Source of the DNA: Ardenticatenia bacterium
Lineage (GTDB): Bacteria > Chloroflexota > Anaerolineae > 4572-78 > NAK82
Assembly: GCA_003130875.1 (NCBI GenBank)
Contig: QEXY01000038.1
Location: 1-39,693, forward strand
Direction: 5' to 3'
Length of the DNA: 39,693 nucleotides
The position numbers and the translations under genes were made by a program. This document shows, in pieces, positions 10,422 through 17,426 of this stretch (its first letter is position 1; every line of letters begins with the position of its first letter). The notes beneath the pieces are model-generated. The model searched no databases and was not told the origin of the DNA. It saw only the letters and a program-made list of their open reading frames with translations.

Positions 10422-11204
10422 TCAACCCAACGCGCACTCGATTGCTGCTGCCGGGTCGATTGCACTGGGTGGCGCAGCCCGACGCAGATGTATGAAAAAC
10501 TCGACGTTCCCAGCCGGCCCGACGAGCGGCGAGCGCATCAACCCCCACACTGTCAAGCCACAGTCCATAGCGGCCCGGATCACCCGTTCCAGCACCTGGC
10601 GATGCACTCGCGGGTCACGCACCACGCCGCCGCGCTCCACGAATGCGCGCCCTGCCTCGAATTGCGGCTTCACCAGTGACAGCACGGGCGCTGAAGGGCT
10701 GCTCAGCCATTTCACAACCACCGGCAGCACCTTAGTCAACGAGATGAATGAGACGTCAATGGTTACTATATCTACTGCTTCGGGCAACTGTTCCAAATAG
10801 CGCACATTGGTACGTTCCATGACGATCACGCGCGCATCCTGGCGCAGTGACCACGCCAGCTGGCCATATCCGACGTCGATCGCATACACCCGCAACGCAC
10901 CGCGCTGCAACAGGCAGTCGGTAAAACCACCTGTGGAAGCGCCCACATCGGCGCATACGGCACCCTGAACCGAGATGGCAAAAACATCCAGAGCGGCGGC
11001 CAGCTTCAACCCACCCCGCGATGCATAGGGCAGGTGGGCACGCACCTCCACTTGCGCATCGCTGCGCACCCGCATCCCCGGTTTTCTGGCCACTTCGCCT
11101 TCTACCAGGACCTCTCCAGCCAGGATCAGCGCCTGTGCCTGACTTCCGGAAGACACGAGCCCCCGCTCGACCAACAAATGGTCCAAACGCACCTTATTGG
11201 ACAT
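10422..11204 (-). CDS. tlyA: TlyA family rRNA 2'-O-methyltransferase / hemolysin-like
   Basis: A 260-aa protein with an S4 RNA-binding domain (about 5-65: RLDHLLVERGLVSS, then LILAGEVLVEG) followed by an FtsJ-like Rossmann methyltransferase. The SAM-binding motif is DVGASTGGFTD, and DVSFISL and LVKPQFE are also present. TlyA proteins methylate 16S and/or 23S rRNA riboses and have been linked to capreomycin sensitivity; which sites are modified here cannot be told. Length matches the family (about 250-270). The ATG at 11204 is only 11 nt from the -10 box of a strong promoter, so the leader would be a few nt at most and there is no Shine-Dalgarno site. Confidence 0.94.
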   Translation of the reverse strand: MSNKVRLDHLLVERGLVSSGSQAQALILAGEVLVEGEVARKPGMRVRSDAQVEVRAHLPYASRGGLKLAAALDVFAISVQGAVCADVGASTGGFTDCLLQRGALRVYAIDVGYGQLAWSLRQDARVIVMERTNVRYLEQLPEAVDIVTIDVSFISLTKVLPVVVKWLSSPSAPVLSLVKPQFEAGRAFVERGGVVRDPRVHRQVLERVIRAAMDCGLTVWGLMRSPLVGPAGNVEFFIHLRRAAPPSAIDPAAAIECALG

Positions 11205-11215
11205 TTTGCATGTGT

Positions 11216-11244
11216 ATCATAAACGAAGCCATGCCATGTGTCAA
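11216..11244 (-). promoter_or_regulatory. tlyA promoter giving a near-leaderless transcript
   Basis: TTGACA (11244-11239), a 17-bp spacer and TATGAT (11221-11216) on the minus strand. Initiation 6-7 nt after the -10 box would leave about 4 nt before the tlyA ATG at 11204. It probably drives the run tlyA, DUF255, MBL-receiver, ychF. Confidence 0.78.
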
Positions 11245-11464
11245 TCAAGCCTGTAATGAGCCGATAGATCGTTACCAGCCTCTGGGTCACAGATGAGAAG
11301 CCGATCGGCCACAATGCCATCTAACAACACCGGCGGGAAAAGGGCGATCCCCTCATCCCTGCGATACCCCCTCCCACGCCCCGTACACCGGATAGACGCA
11401 CGGGCGTGCGCGACGCGGCCTCCGCTGGTCACAGCGCCGCAGAATATGCCGGATGGTGTGAACT

Positions 11465-11530
11465 GAGCCGCGCGCGTGAGCAAACGGCGGAGATCTTACC
11501 GCCGAGCACGCCGGGAGCGCAGAGAATGAA
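11465..11530 (-). repeat. Dispersed intergenic repeat, copy B
   Basis: The minus strand here aligns block by block with copy A at 2752-2808: a TTCTCTGCG block, then GCGTGCTC, then a TAAGAT block, then GCCG(T/C)TTGCT(C/G)ACGC. Conservation of several separated blocks across unrelated loci supports a mobile or recombinogenic repeat. Confidence 0.7.
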
Positions 11531-11580
11531 CAGGGGAAAAAAACCTCCACGTGCCTGGCGTTCTCGGCAGTGTGTTTTGT

Positions 11581-11606
11581 GCCGCTCCCTAACGGTCGCG
11601 GCTCGG
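11581..11606 (+). repeat. GCCGCT...CGCGGCTCGG repeat unit, copy C
   Basis: A 26-bp unit that starts GCCGCT and ends CGCGGCTCGG. It is the approximate inverse of copy D 28 bp downstream and shares its core with copies A and B. Confidence 0.6.
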
Positions 11607-11634
11607 ATAGGTGGTCGCGGCGCGGATGGTATAA

Positions 11635-11660
11635 CCGAGCCGCGCGCGTGAGCAAGCGGC
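11635..11660 (-). repeat. GCCGCT...CGCGGCTCGG repeat unit, copy D
   Basis: The minus strand reads GCCGCTTGCTCACGC, then GCGCGGCTCGG. It differs from copy B at only one position over the shared 24 bp and is inverted relative to copy C. The C-D pair could form a cruciform. Confidence 0.6.
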
Positions 11661-11835
11661 CCAAACTATTCCCTCACGGTGCGGCGGCACGTACAACGTC
11701 AGACGCCCCCCCAGACCCGTCGCTTGATGGGCCGGCACCACCGGCTGTTCCCACCCCGCCGGTGTGCGACGTGGTGCAGTGTGCGGGCGGCGCGAGCGGT
11801 CCTGCAGTCCTGCCGCTCCCTCAGCCTGATCGCGC
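11661..11835 (-). pseudogene. Decayed IS481-like transposase N-terminal fragment
   Basis: The minus-strand translation contains the phrase QAEGAAGLQDRSRRP, then APRRTP. This closely resembles the segment after the helix-turn-helix of IS481-family transposases (a WLxRYRAEGxAGLxDRSRRP-type signature). A weak continuation reads ATGLGGR...YV...REGIV. Upstream, the helix-turn-helix is not readable in the same frame. Downstream, the catalytic DDE core is missing, as the sequence runs into repeat copy D. No terminal inverted repeats were found. It appears to be an old insertion remnant in a repeat-rich spacer. A chance resemblance cannot be fully excluded because the fragment is short. Confidence 0.5.
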
Positions 11836-12087
11836 ACCACCGGACGCGCGGTGCACCACGTTCGCGCCGTGGCGTGGATGCTGCCCAGCTTGTGGGACGG
11901 ATGCACCCACAGCTCCCTTGCCTTCACCGAGTGCATCGCGTATCCTTCCCGATAGGCCCGTTCGGCCATATTGATGCTCCTCTTGGTGCAGGTGTTGCCA
12001 CAACCCGTGGTTGTAAGGAGCGCCGCCTTTTGTCCAGATCGCCTCGAGCACCTGGTAATGCTCTCCTGGCGCAAGTACTCCCCTTTT

Positions 12088-12116
12088 TTGACAGCCCGAT
12101 TCCCGGGCTCTATAAT
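12088..12116 (+). promoter_or_regulatory. Perfect consensus promoter of the DUF177-rpmF run, with a dyad in its spacer
   Basis: TTGACA (12088-12093), a 17-bp spacer and TATAAT (12111-12116). The spacer region contains the inverted repeat AGCCCG-ATTCC-CGGGCT (12093-12109). The initiation site would fall at about 12123-12124, that is, on the ATG of the next gene, so a leaderless mRNA is predicted. Confidence 0.85.
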
Positions 12117-12123
12117 GCTTGCT

Positions 12124-12693
12124 ATGTCTCAAGAAACGCTTTTCAGATCTCTGAGCGCTCTACAATTTAACGTAGCCCAGCTGCTCAAGCAGGCGACGGG
12201 AGCCAGTCGCAGCTACGAGATTGACATCCCGTTCCCCGAGTTGGATGAACATCTCGTCCTCCTGGCACCGCTACGTGGCCATGTACATTTTCTACGAATC
12301 GGTGTGGGGGTGCTGGCAAGCGGCACGTTCTCAACCACGGTGGAACTCACGTGCGTGCGCTGCCTGAGTGAGTTTCGCCTGCCGATAGAATTTGAGTTGG
12401 AGGAAGAATTTACTCCTACGATTGATATTGTCACCGGGATCAAAGTGCCTCTTCCACCTGATCAAGATACTGCAACGCTGATTGATGAGCACCATATTCT
12501 CGACCTGACCGAAGTGGTGCGCCAGGATCTCTGGCTTAGTCTGCCCACCTCGCCCATCTGTCACCCTGACTGCAAGGGCTTATGCCCCCGTTGTGGTCAG
12601 AACCGCAACCTGGGGGAGTGCAACTGTCATGCTGAAGAAATCGACGTGCGCTGGATAGCGCTGTCAAGAAAAGGTCATAACCTAGAGGAGTGA
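12124..12693 (+). CDS. DUF177 / YceD family protein
   Basis: A 189-aa protein of the DUF177 (YceD) family, which sits next to rpmF in very many bacteria and has been linked to 23S rRNA accumulation. It has the usual beta-rich N-terminal half and CVRCLSEF in the middle (residues about 77-84). A Cys-rich C-terminal cluster (CHPDCKGLCPRCG, then CNCH) is likely to bind a metal. Longer in-frame starts exist upstream (back to 11971), but the consensus -10 box ends 7 nt before the ATG at 12124, so only this start lies on the transcript. There is no Shine-Dalgarno sequence, consistent with leaderless translation. rpmF follows 15 bp downstream. Confidence 0.9.
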   Translation: MSQETLFRSLSALQFNVAQLLKQATGASRSYEIDIPFPELDEHLVLLAPLRGHVHFLRIGVGVLASGTFSTTVELTCVRCLSEFRLPIEFELEEEFTPTIDIVTGIKVPLPPDQDTATLIDEHHILDLTEVVRQDLWLSLPTSPICHPDCKGLCPRCGQNRNLGECNCHAEEIDVRWIALSRKGHNLEE

Positions 12694-12708
12694 AAGGAGT
12701 CATCGCAC

Positions 12709-12915
12709 GTGGGTGCTTTACCGAAGCGAAAGGTATCACCATTACGACGTGATCGTCGACGCGCACATTATCTGCGCTTGCAAGTGAACAACATGATAGC
12801 ATGCCCGCAATGCCATACTATGAAATTGGCCTATCATGTGTGCCCCAATTGCGGCACTTACCGTGGCGTGGAGGTGGTGGAGAAGAAGGAGAAAAAGGCG
12901 CGTAAGAGTGACTGA
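12709..12915 (+). CDS. rpmF: 50S ribosomal protein L32
   Basis: A 68-aa ribosomal protein of the large subunit, of the zinc-ribbon form. It starts MGALPKRKVS, with the typical basic stretch RRDRRRAHYLRL. Two CxxC knuckles follow (CPQC and CPNC, spaced 10 residues) and then a lysine-rich tail. The start is GTG at 12709, with AAAGGAGT about 9 nt upstream. The position directly after a DUF177 gene is the usual arrangement. In many genomes plsX and fabH follow, but here fabD comes next after 103 bp. Confidence 0.96.
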   Translation: MGALPKRKVSPLRRDRRRAHYLRLQVNNMIACPQCHTMKLAYHVCPNCGTYRGVEVVEKKEKKARKSD

Positions 12916-13018
12916 GCGGGGTTAGAATGGGTTGTCTTGATTCCACTTCTCCCCTCAACTCATCCTGAACGTTGCCTTGCTTTTCCATCTTGTGATTGTG
13001 AGGGGAATTAATCGAGTG

Positions 13019-13951
13019 ATGGACAAAACAGCGCTGGTGTTCCCTGGGCAGGGTTCCCAGGTGGTCGGCATGGGGCGTGATGTTGCCCAAGCCTATCCGG
13101 CGGCGCGCGAAACCTTTGCCGAAGCGGATGCGGTATTGGGCTTTGCCCTCTCGCGAATGTGCTTTGAGGGGCCTGAGGAGGCTCTCCAGGACACCTACAA
13201 CACCCAGCCTGCCATCTTCACCACCAGTATTGCCATCTTGCGTGCGCTGCAGAGCGCCGGCTTTGCAGTGCAACCCGCTTTCCTCGCCGGACACAGCCTC
13301 GGCGAGTACAGCGCCCTGGTGGCAAGTGGCGCGCTCGCATTCACCGATGGATTGCGCCTGGTGCGGGAGCGCGGACGGTTGATGAAGCTGGCGGGCGAAC
13401 GCAATCCGGGCGGCATGGCGGCCGTGCTGAAGCTGGAGGATCAGACTGTCGAGGAAATCTGCCGTCAGGCCAGTGCGGAAACAGGCCGTATCGTCCAGAT
13501 TGCCAACTACAACGCCCCGGGGCAGGTGGTGATTTCAGGTCACAACGAAGCCCTGGAGCGAGCCATCCAGTTGGCCGAAGCGGCTGGCGCGCGGCGTGTG
13601 ATACGCCTCGCTGTCAGTATCGCGTCCCATTCACCCCTAATGGCCAGTGTTACGGACGAGTTCCGTCAGGTGGTATGGGATACCCCCCTTCAGATGCCGC
13701 AAGTAGCGGTCGTGGGCAACGTTACTGCGCGCCCTCTGACAAGTGTCGAGGAAATTCGTGAAGAGATGGTACGTCAGCTCACCTCTTCCGTACGTTGGGT
13801 GGAGTCGATTGGCTATATGGCGTCTCAGGGCGTGGACCACTGTATTGAGATCGGCCCCAAGGATGTGCTGACGGGCCTGATCCCTCGCATCCATCCTGGG
13901 ATGAAAGCCACCGCCTGTGGCACGCTGGCTGCCCTCCAGGCGCTGTTCTGA
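13019..13951 (+). CDS. fabD: Malonyl-CoA--acyl carrier protein transacylase
   Basis: A 310-aa enzyme that moves the malonyl group from CoA to ACP for fatty-acid elongation. It has the PGQGSQ oxyanion motif at residues 9-14 and the nucleophile serine in GHSLGEYSA (S93). The catalytic histidine is in ASHSPLM, with NVTA and the terminal GPKDVLTGL region. The ATG at 13019 is selected; an in-frame GTG immediately before it (13016) is possible, with GAGGGG about 10-13 nt upstream. Longer starts lack a ribosome site and family similarity. It lies between rpmF and fabG. Confidence 0.95.
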   Translation: MDKTALVFPGQGSQVVGMGRDVAQAYPAARETFAEADAVLGFALSRMCFEGPEEALQDTYNTQPAIFTTSIAILRALQSAGFAVQPAFLAGHSLGEYSALVASGALAFTDGLRLVRERGRLMKLAGERNPGGMAAVLKLEDQTVEEICRQASAETGRIVQIANYNAPGQVVISGHNEALERAIQLAEAAGARRVIRLAVSIASHSPLMASVTDEFRQVVWDTPLQMPQVAVVGNVTARPLTSVEEIREEMVRQLTSSVRWVESIGYMASQGVDHCIEIGPKDVLTGLIPRIHPGMKATACGTLAALQALF

Positions 13952-14034
13952 AAAGTCCTTTCATCTATGCTACGTTGAGACGTTCTTGTTTAGATGCCTC
14001 CGCTCAGGTGGCGGAGAAAGGGGAGGAAGACAAC

Positions 14035-14778
14035 GTGCGCTTTGAGGGAAAAGTTGCCTTGATCACCGGCGCTGGACGAGGTATCGGCCGAGCCATTGCT
14101 TTGCGGCTGGCACAAGAGGGCGCCAATGTCGCGGTCGTGGATCTCAACGGCGATAACGCACGCGACACAGCCGACTTGGTGCGCAACCTGGGGCGCCAAG
14201 CCCTGGTCATTCAAGCGGATGTGTCAGATCCGGACGCGGTACAACATGCCGTGAACCAGACCATCGAACAACTAGGCGATTTGCACATCCTGGTTAATAA
14301 TGCCGGGATCACGCGCGACATGTTGATCATTAAGATGAAAGATGAGGACTGGAGGAAAGTGATCGATGTGAACCTGACCAGCGCTTTCCTCTGCTCTCGT
14401 GCTGCGGTGAAGCATATGCTGCGCAAACGCTACGGGCGCATTGTGAACATCTCCTCGGTGGTGGGGTTGGCTGGCCAGGCAGGTCAGACTAATTATGCGG
14501 CGTCCAAGGCAGGGCTTATCGGGTTTACCAAATCGCTCGCCAAAGAGGTGGGGTCACGTGGCATCACCGTCAACGCCGTAGCGCCTGGTTTCATACCAAC
14601 CGCGTTGACTGAAGTGCTCCCCGAAGAACAGCGTGCTGCTGCGATTGCGGCGACCCCGCTAGGGCGTTTGGGCACAGTGGAAGATGTGGCGAACGCGGTG
14701 GCTTTCCTCGCCTCGGACGAAGCCAGCTTCATCACCGGACAGGTGCTTTCGGTTGATGGCGGTCTGGTGATGCAATAA
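14035..14778 (+). CDS. fabG: 3-oxoacyl-[acyl-carrier-protein] reductase
   Basis: A 247-aa short-chain dehydrogenase that reduces beta-ketoacyl-ACP with NADPH. Motifs: the cofactor loop TGAGRGIG near the N terminus, DVSDP (adenine pocket), NNAGITRD, the catalytic Ser in NISSVVGLAG, and the YAASK tyrosine-lysine pair. The C terminus FITGQVLSVDGGLVM is typical of FabG. The GTG at 14035 is chosen because GGGGAGGA lies 7 nt upstream; the longer frame from 13975 adds 20 residues with no similarity to the family. It follows fabD by 83 bp, and no acpP or fabF follows. Other SDR substrates are conceivable, but the fabD neighbour favours fatty-acid synthesis. Confidence 0.93.
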   Translation: MRFEGKVALITGAGRGIGRAIALRLAQEGANVAVVDLNGDNARDTADLVRNLGRQALVIQADVSDPDAVQHAVNQTIEQLGDLHILVNNAGITRDMLIIKMKDEDWRKVIDVNLTSAFLCSRAAVKHMLRKRYGRIVNISSVVGLAGQAGQTNYAASKAGLIGFTKSLAKEVGSRGITVNAVAPGFIPTALTEVLPEEQRAAAIAATPLGRLGTVEDVANAVAFLASDEASFITGQVLSVDGGLVMQ

Positions 14779-14851
14779 GCCAACTCGAGAGTGTTGGCAC
14801 ATCTCGCACAGATGGACCTGGGAGAACGCAAAGATTGGGGCTCTCGAGGGC

Positions 14852-14880
14852 TTGCAAATTGCATCAATATGTAGTATGAT
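14852..14880 (+). promoter_or_regulatory. Promoter of the Asp23-nusB-tat run
   Basis: TTGCAA (14852-14857), a 17-bp spacer and TATGAT (14875-14880). The surrounding sequence is locally AT-rich compared with its GC-rich flanks. The predicted start is near 14887. Confidence 0.65.
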
Positions 14881-15057
14881 AGACATTGCAATATTATGTC
14901 GTGTCCCTGCCAAGACAGAGAGGCTCGTGCCGGTGAGCTCAAGGAGAGGTAAGGACAGATCATTAACAAGTGCAAATGCCGAGTGTCTTGAAAAAGATTC
15001 GGTTGTCTCAGTCTTTCTGTGTCAGAATCTCGCGTGCAAGATGAAACAATGGGTCTG

Positions 15058-15071
15058 GCTATCATGATAGC
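15058..15071. promoter_or_regulatory. 14-bp perfect palindrome just before the ribosome site
   Basis: GCTATCATGATAGC is a perfect palindrome ending a few nt before the CAGGAG ribosome site of the Asp23-like gene. Adjacent bases (CTGG before, CCAG after) could lengthen an RNA hairpin that partly covers that site. It could be an operator or a translational control element. Confidence 0.4.
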
Positions 15072-15088
15072 TCCAGGAGCATAGCACA

Positions 15089-15442
15089 GTGGAGCAAACG
15101 CTGGGAACGGTAACGATTCACCCATCTGTGGTTGCTACTGTGGCACGCCTGACCGCATTGGCTATACCGGGTGTGGTGCGCCTGGGCAGCAGTCAACGGC
15201 ATACAGTGGGACGCATGCTGTCTCGATCGAGCCCCGGACGCGGTGTGGAAGTGAGCTTCTCTGATGGAGCTATCACGGTGGAACTGCATGTTGTAGCAGA
15301 TGCGCAGGTCAACCTGATGGAGCTGGGACAGCGGGTGCAGAGTGAAGTGAGTCGAGTCATCCGTAACTTGATTGGCATGGAAGTGCAGGCGGTTCATGTC
15401 CGCATTCAGGATGTCGACACGCCGTTGGCCAGGGCTTCTTGA
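15089..15442 (+). CDS. Asp23/Gls24 family envelope stress-type protein
   Basis: A 117-aa small cytoplasmic protein of the Asp23/Gls24 (DUF322, YloU-like) family. The opening GTVTIHPSVVATVARLTALAIPGVVRL is the family hallmark, with a later VELHVVADAQVN strand and a C-terminal helix plus VHVRIQDV strand. Members are linked to cell-envelope homeostasis, and a gene of this family beside nusB is a common arrangement. The start is GTG at 15089, with AGGAG about 10 nt upstream. It is followed by nusB after 39 bp and is probably cotranscribed with it. Confidence 0.88.
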   Translation: MEQTLGTVTIHPSVVATVARLTALAIPGVVRLGSSQRHTVGRMLSRSSPGRGVEVSFSDGAITVELHVVADAQVNLMELGQRVQSEVSRVIRNLIGMEVQAVHVRIQDVDTPLARAS

Positions 15443-15481
15443 AAAATTCTTACTCCCTGTCGCAGAAATGGGGATCCGACG

Positions 15482-15937
15482 ATGATAAAAGGACGGCATC
15501 ATGCGCGTATAGTGGCGCTTCAGGCTCTGTATGAGTTGGATATGGCCCGGCACACCCCTGAATATGCGCTGGGATGCCGCCTTAAAGAACATCCCTTGCC
15601 TCGCGCTGGGGTGGCATTTGCCTTCTCTCTGGTCGAAGGGGTGCTAGATCACAAACAGCGCATTGACCATCTGATCCGTCAGCTGGCACCTGAGTGGCCG
15701 GTGGAACAAATCGCTGTGATCGATCGCAACATCTTGCGCATTGCGATCTTCGAGATCCTGTACACACCTGATACCCCTCCAAAAGTGGCGGTCAACGAGG
15801 CGGTCGAGCTGGCCAAGATGTTTGGCAGCGACAGCTCACCCCGTTTCGTGAATGGGGTGTTGGGCACACTGATCAACCGCTATGTGAAGCAGGTCGCTCC
15901 ACCCAATCTGACGATGGACAAGAACTGGCAGAACTAG
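15482..15937 (+). CDS. nusB: Transcription antitermination factor NusB
   Basis: A 151-aa helical RNA-binding protein that, with NusE (S10), binds boxA in rRNA leaders and supports antitermination. The N-terminal HHARIVALQALYELDM, the central DRNILRIAIFEILY and the conserved VAVNEAVELAKMFGSDSSPRFVNGVLG segment are family signatures. Length is normal. The ATG is at 15482. It lies between the Asp23-like gene and tatA/B (12 bp gap), so it is probably part of the same operon. Confidence 0.96.
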   Translation: MIKGRHHARIVALQALYELDMARHTPEYALGCRLKEHPLPRAGVAFAFSLVEGVLDHKQRIDHLIRQLAPEWPVEQIAVIDRNILRIAIFEILYTPDTPPKVAVNEAVELAKMFGSDSSPRFVNGVLGTLINRYVKQVAPPNLTMDKNWQN

Positions 15938-15949
15938 GTTATTACTAAA

Positions 15950-16537
15950 ATGGATATCCTGGGCGTTGGCCCACTTGAGCTGCTCGTTATTTTGGTGTTT
16001 ATTTTAATCTTTGTCGGGCCTGAGCGATTGCCGCATGTAGCGCGCCAGATAGGCAAGGTATATCGGCAGCTCCACGAGATGTCCCGTACGGTGGCGGCCC
16101 AATGGCAGGAAGAGTTGAGCGCCGCAGCGGAGCTGGAAGGTGACAAGAAGGATCTGCGCAAAGCATTGTCTGAACCCCTGCAGGCAGCCAAAGCGGATGC
16201 CGAGCGAATCTTAACCGCTTCATTGAGCACTGCTCCCCATGAGTCACCTGGCAACGCCAAGCCCTCTGCCGGTAGTGCAGTGGCCTCGTTGCCGGTAACG
16301 GTCACAGCACCGGATGGCCGGGCTGCGGATGCACTTCCGGCCTCCCGTACTTCCCCAGAAGTGGCCCAAGAGCAGGAAGAGCAAAAAGCAGACGCGAGCG
16401 TCTCGCTGCCCGAGATGGTCGCACCAGCCCCTGCAGCGACAGACGCAAGTTCTGCGGCTTCCCCCGAAGATATAACTGACCCAGTGCCGCCTGTACCCTC
16501 ACCATCGGATGGTGACCCCGAGCATGGCGACCAGTGA
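15950..16537 (+). CDS. Sec-independent protein translocase TatA/TatB
   Basis: A 195-aa component of the twin-arginine translocase, which exports folded proteins. It has a single N-terminal membrane helix (PLELLVILVFILIFVG), the PERLPHVARQIG hinge and an amphipathic helix to about residue 70. A long Ala/Pro/Glu-rich low-complexity tail follows. The PERLP hinge and the long charged tail are closer to TatB than to short TatA proteins, but the two families are hard to separate and I leave the symbol open. The tail overlaps the start of tatC by 14 bp, indicating translational coupling. Confidence 0.9.
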   Translation: MDILGVGPLELLVILVFILIFVGPERLPHVARQIGKVYRQLHEMSRTVAAQWQEELSAAAELEGDKKDLRKALSEPLQAAKADAERILTASLSTAPHESPGNAKPSAGSAVASLPVTVTAPDGRAADALPASRTSPEVAQEQEEQKADASVSLPEMVAPAPAATDASSAASPEDITDPVPPVPSPSDGDPEHGDQ

Positions 16538-17309
16538 GGAGCTGATCACTTCGGAGAAAACAGAAATCGCGGAAGCTGAGGATGAACTCGGCCCGCGTAT
16601 GACGCTGCTGGAACATCTCAGGGAGCTGCGCGATCGACTGATCCGCATCGTCCTGTCCTTGGTCGTTGCAACTGCGATCGGGTTTATCTTCTCTGACTAT
16701 CTCATCGACATCCTGGCCATTCCCATCGGTGGCCGCATGGCACTTGAGGCGATCGACGTCACCGAGAATATGGGGGTGTTCATGCGCGTCTCCCTGTTGG
16801 CGGGGGTGACCATAGCCATGCCCTTTGTGTTGTATCAGGTGCTCGCTTTCATCGTGCCTGGACTGACCAAGAGCGAGCGGCGGCTGTTATGGTATGTGCT
16901 CCCTGGCGCGACCGTGCTTTTCATCGGGGGGGTTTTGTTCTGCTACTTCCTGATGCTACCTGTCGCCGTGCCTTTCTTGATCAACTTTTTGGGCATCCCC
17001 ACCAAACCGCGGCCCAGCACCTATTTCGGCTTCGTCACCCGTATGATGCTCTGGATCGGCGCTTCCTTCGAGATGCCGCTGATCATCGCGTTTTTGTCGC
17101 GCATTGGAATTATCACGCCTCAAGCGCTGAGCAAGTTTCGCCGCTACGCCATTGTATTAATTGCTGTCGTCGCCGCTGTGATCACACCCACCGTGGATCC
17201 AGTCAATATGGGCTTGGTGATGGCGCCGCTGTTGGTGCTGTATGAATTGGGTGTCTTCCTTTCCCGCATTATGTACCGCAAGCGCCAGCCACGGCCAATG
17301 ACTGTATAG
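16524..17309 (+). CDS. tatC: Sec-independent protein translocase TatC
   Basis: A 261-aa polytopic membrane protein, the signal-peptide receptor of the Tat pathway. It has a charged N-terminal extension, then the hallmark MTLLEHLRELRDRLI and six predicted membrane helices. Between the first helices lies the conserved FMRVSLLAGVTIAMPFVLYQ segment. The loop GLTKSERR and the late FEMPLIIAFLSRIGIIT are also typical. Two in-frame ATGs (16509 and 16524) are possible; neither has a strong ribosome site, and the second is used here because the overlap with tatA/B is shorter. The gene ends 117 bp before the CpgS-like gene. Confidence 0.95.
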   Translation: MATSEELITSEKTEIAEAEDELGPRMTLLEHLRELRDRLIRIVLSLVVATAIGFIFSDYLIDILAIPIGGRMALEAIDVTENMGVFMRVSLLAGVTIAMPFVLYQVLAFIVPGLTKSERRLLWYVLPGATVLFIGGVLFCYFLMLPVAVPFLINFLGIPTKPRPSTYFGFVTRMMLWIGASFEMPLIIAFLSRIGIITPQALSKFRRYAIVLIAVVAAVITPTVDPVNMGLVMAPLLVLYELGVFLSRIMYRKRQPRPMTV

Positions 17310-17426
17310 AGCCAGCGGCATGCGCTCCACTCCATCCCATCGTGCACACAGCAGATCTCCAACTCTGATCTCGCACAATCTTGGTAACGTGAGCGTTTCG
17401 TCTTGTCCATCGGAAGGAGGCCGGGC

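Larger units (their letters stand above)
11245..12087. other. Gene-poor spacer between tlyA and the DUF177 gene
   Basis: About 840 bp with no convincing intact gene. It holds three repeat copies (11465-11530, 11581-11606, 11635-11660) and a decayed transposase fragment (11661-11835). The part 11245-11460 shows no recognisable feature. Several open frames cross the region on both strands, but none has a ribosome site or coherent protein character. Confidence 0.7.
14779..15088 (+). other. Spacer and leader upstream of the Asp23-like gene
   Basis: 310 bp between fabG and the Asp23-like gene. It contains a weak stem just after fabG (GCCAAC/GTTGGC around 14779-14800, no U-run), a promoter at 14852-14880 and about 200 nt of leader with a 14-bp palindrome near its end (15058-15071). 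A 22-codon frame at 14976-15044 (MPSVLKKIRLSQSF, then a stop) is present but has no well-placed ribosome site. Confidence 0.55.

Noticed and set aside
11241-11483. 80-codon minus-strand frame upstream of tlyA
   Set aside because: It runs through the tlyA promoter and a repeat copy, with no ribosome site. The N-terminal part is the translation of the repeat.
11353-11664. 103-codon minus-strand frame with EPRPLGSG-like text
   Set aside because: This is the translated GAGCCGCG repeat family, a known source of spurious proteins.
11679-12170. 163-codon plus-strand frame before the DUF177 gene
   Set aside because: Antisense to the transposase remnant and overlapping the promoter; no protein character.
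14976-15044. 22-codon basic leader peptide in the Asp23 leader
   Set aside because: No Shine-Dalgarno at a workable distance and no runs of a regulatory codon. Kept only as a note in the spacer entry.
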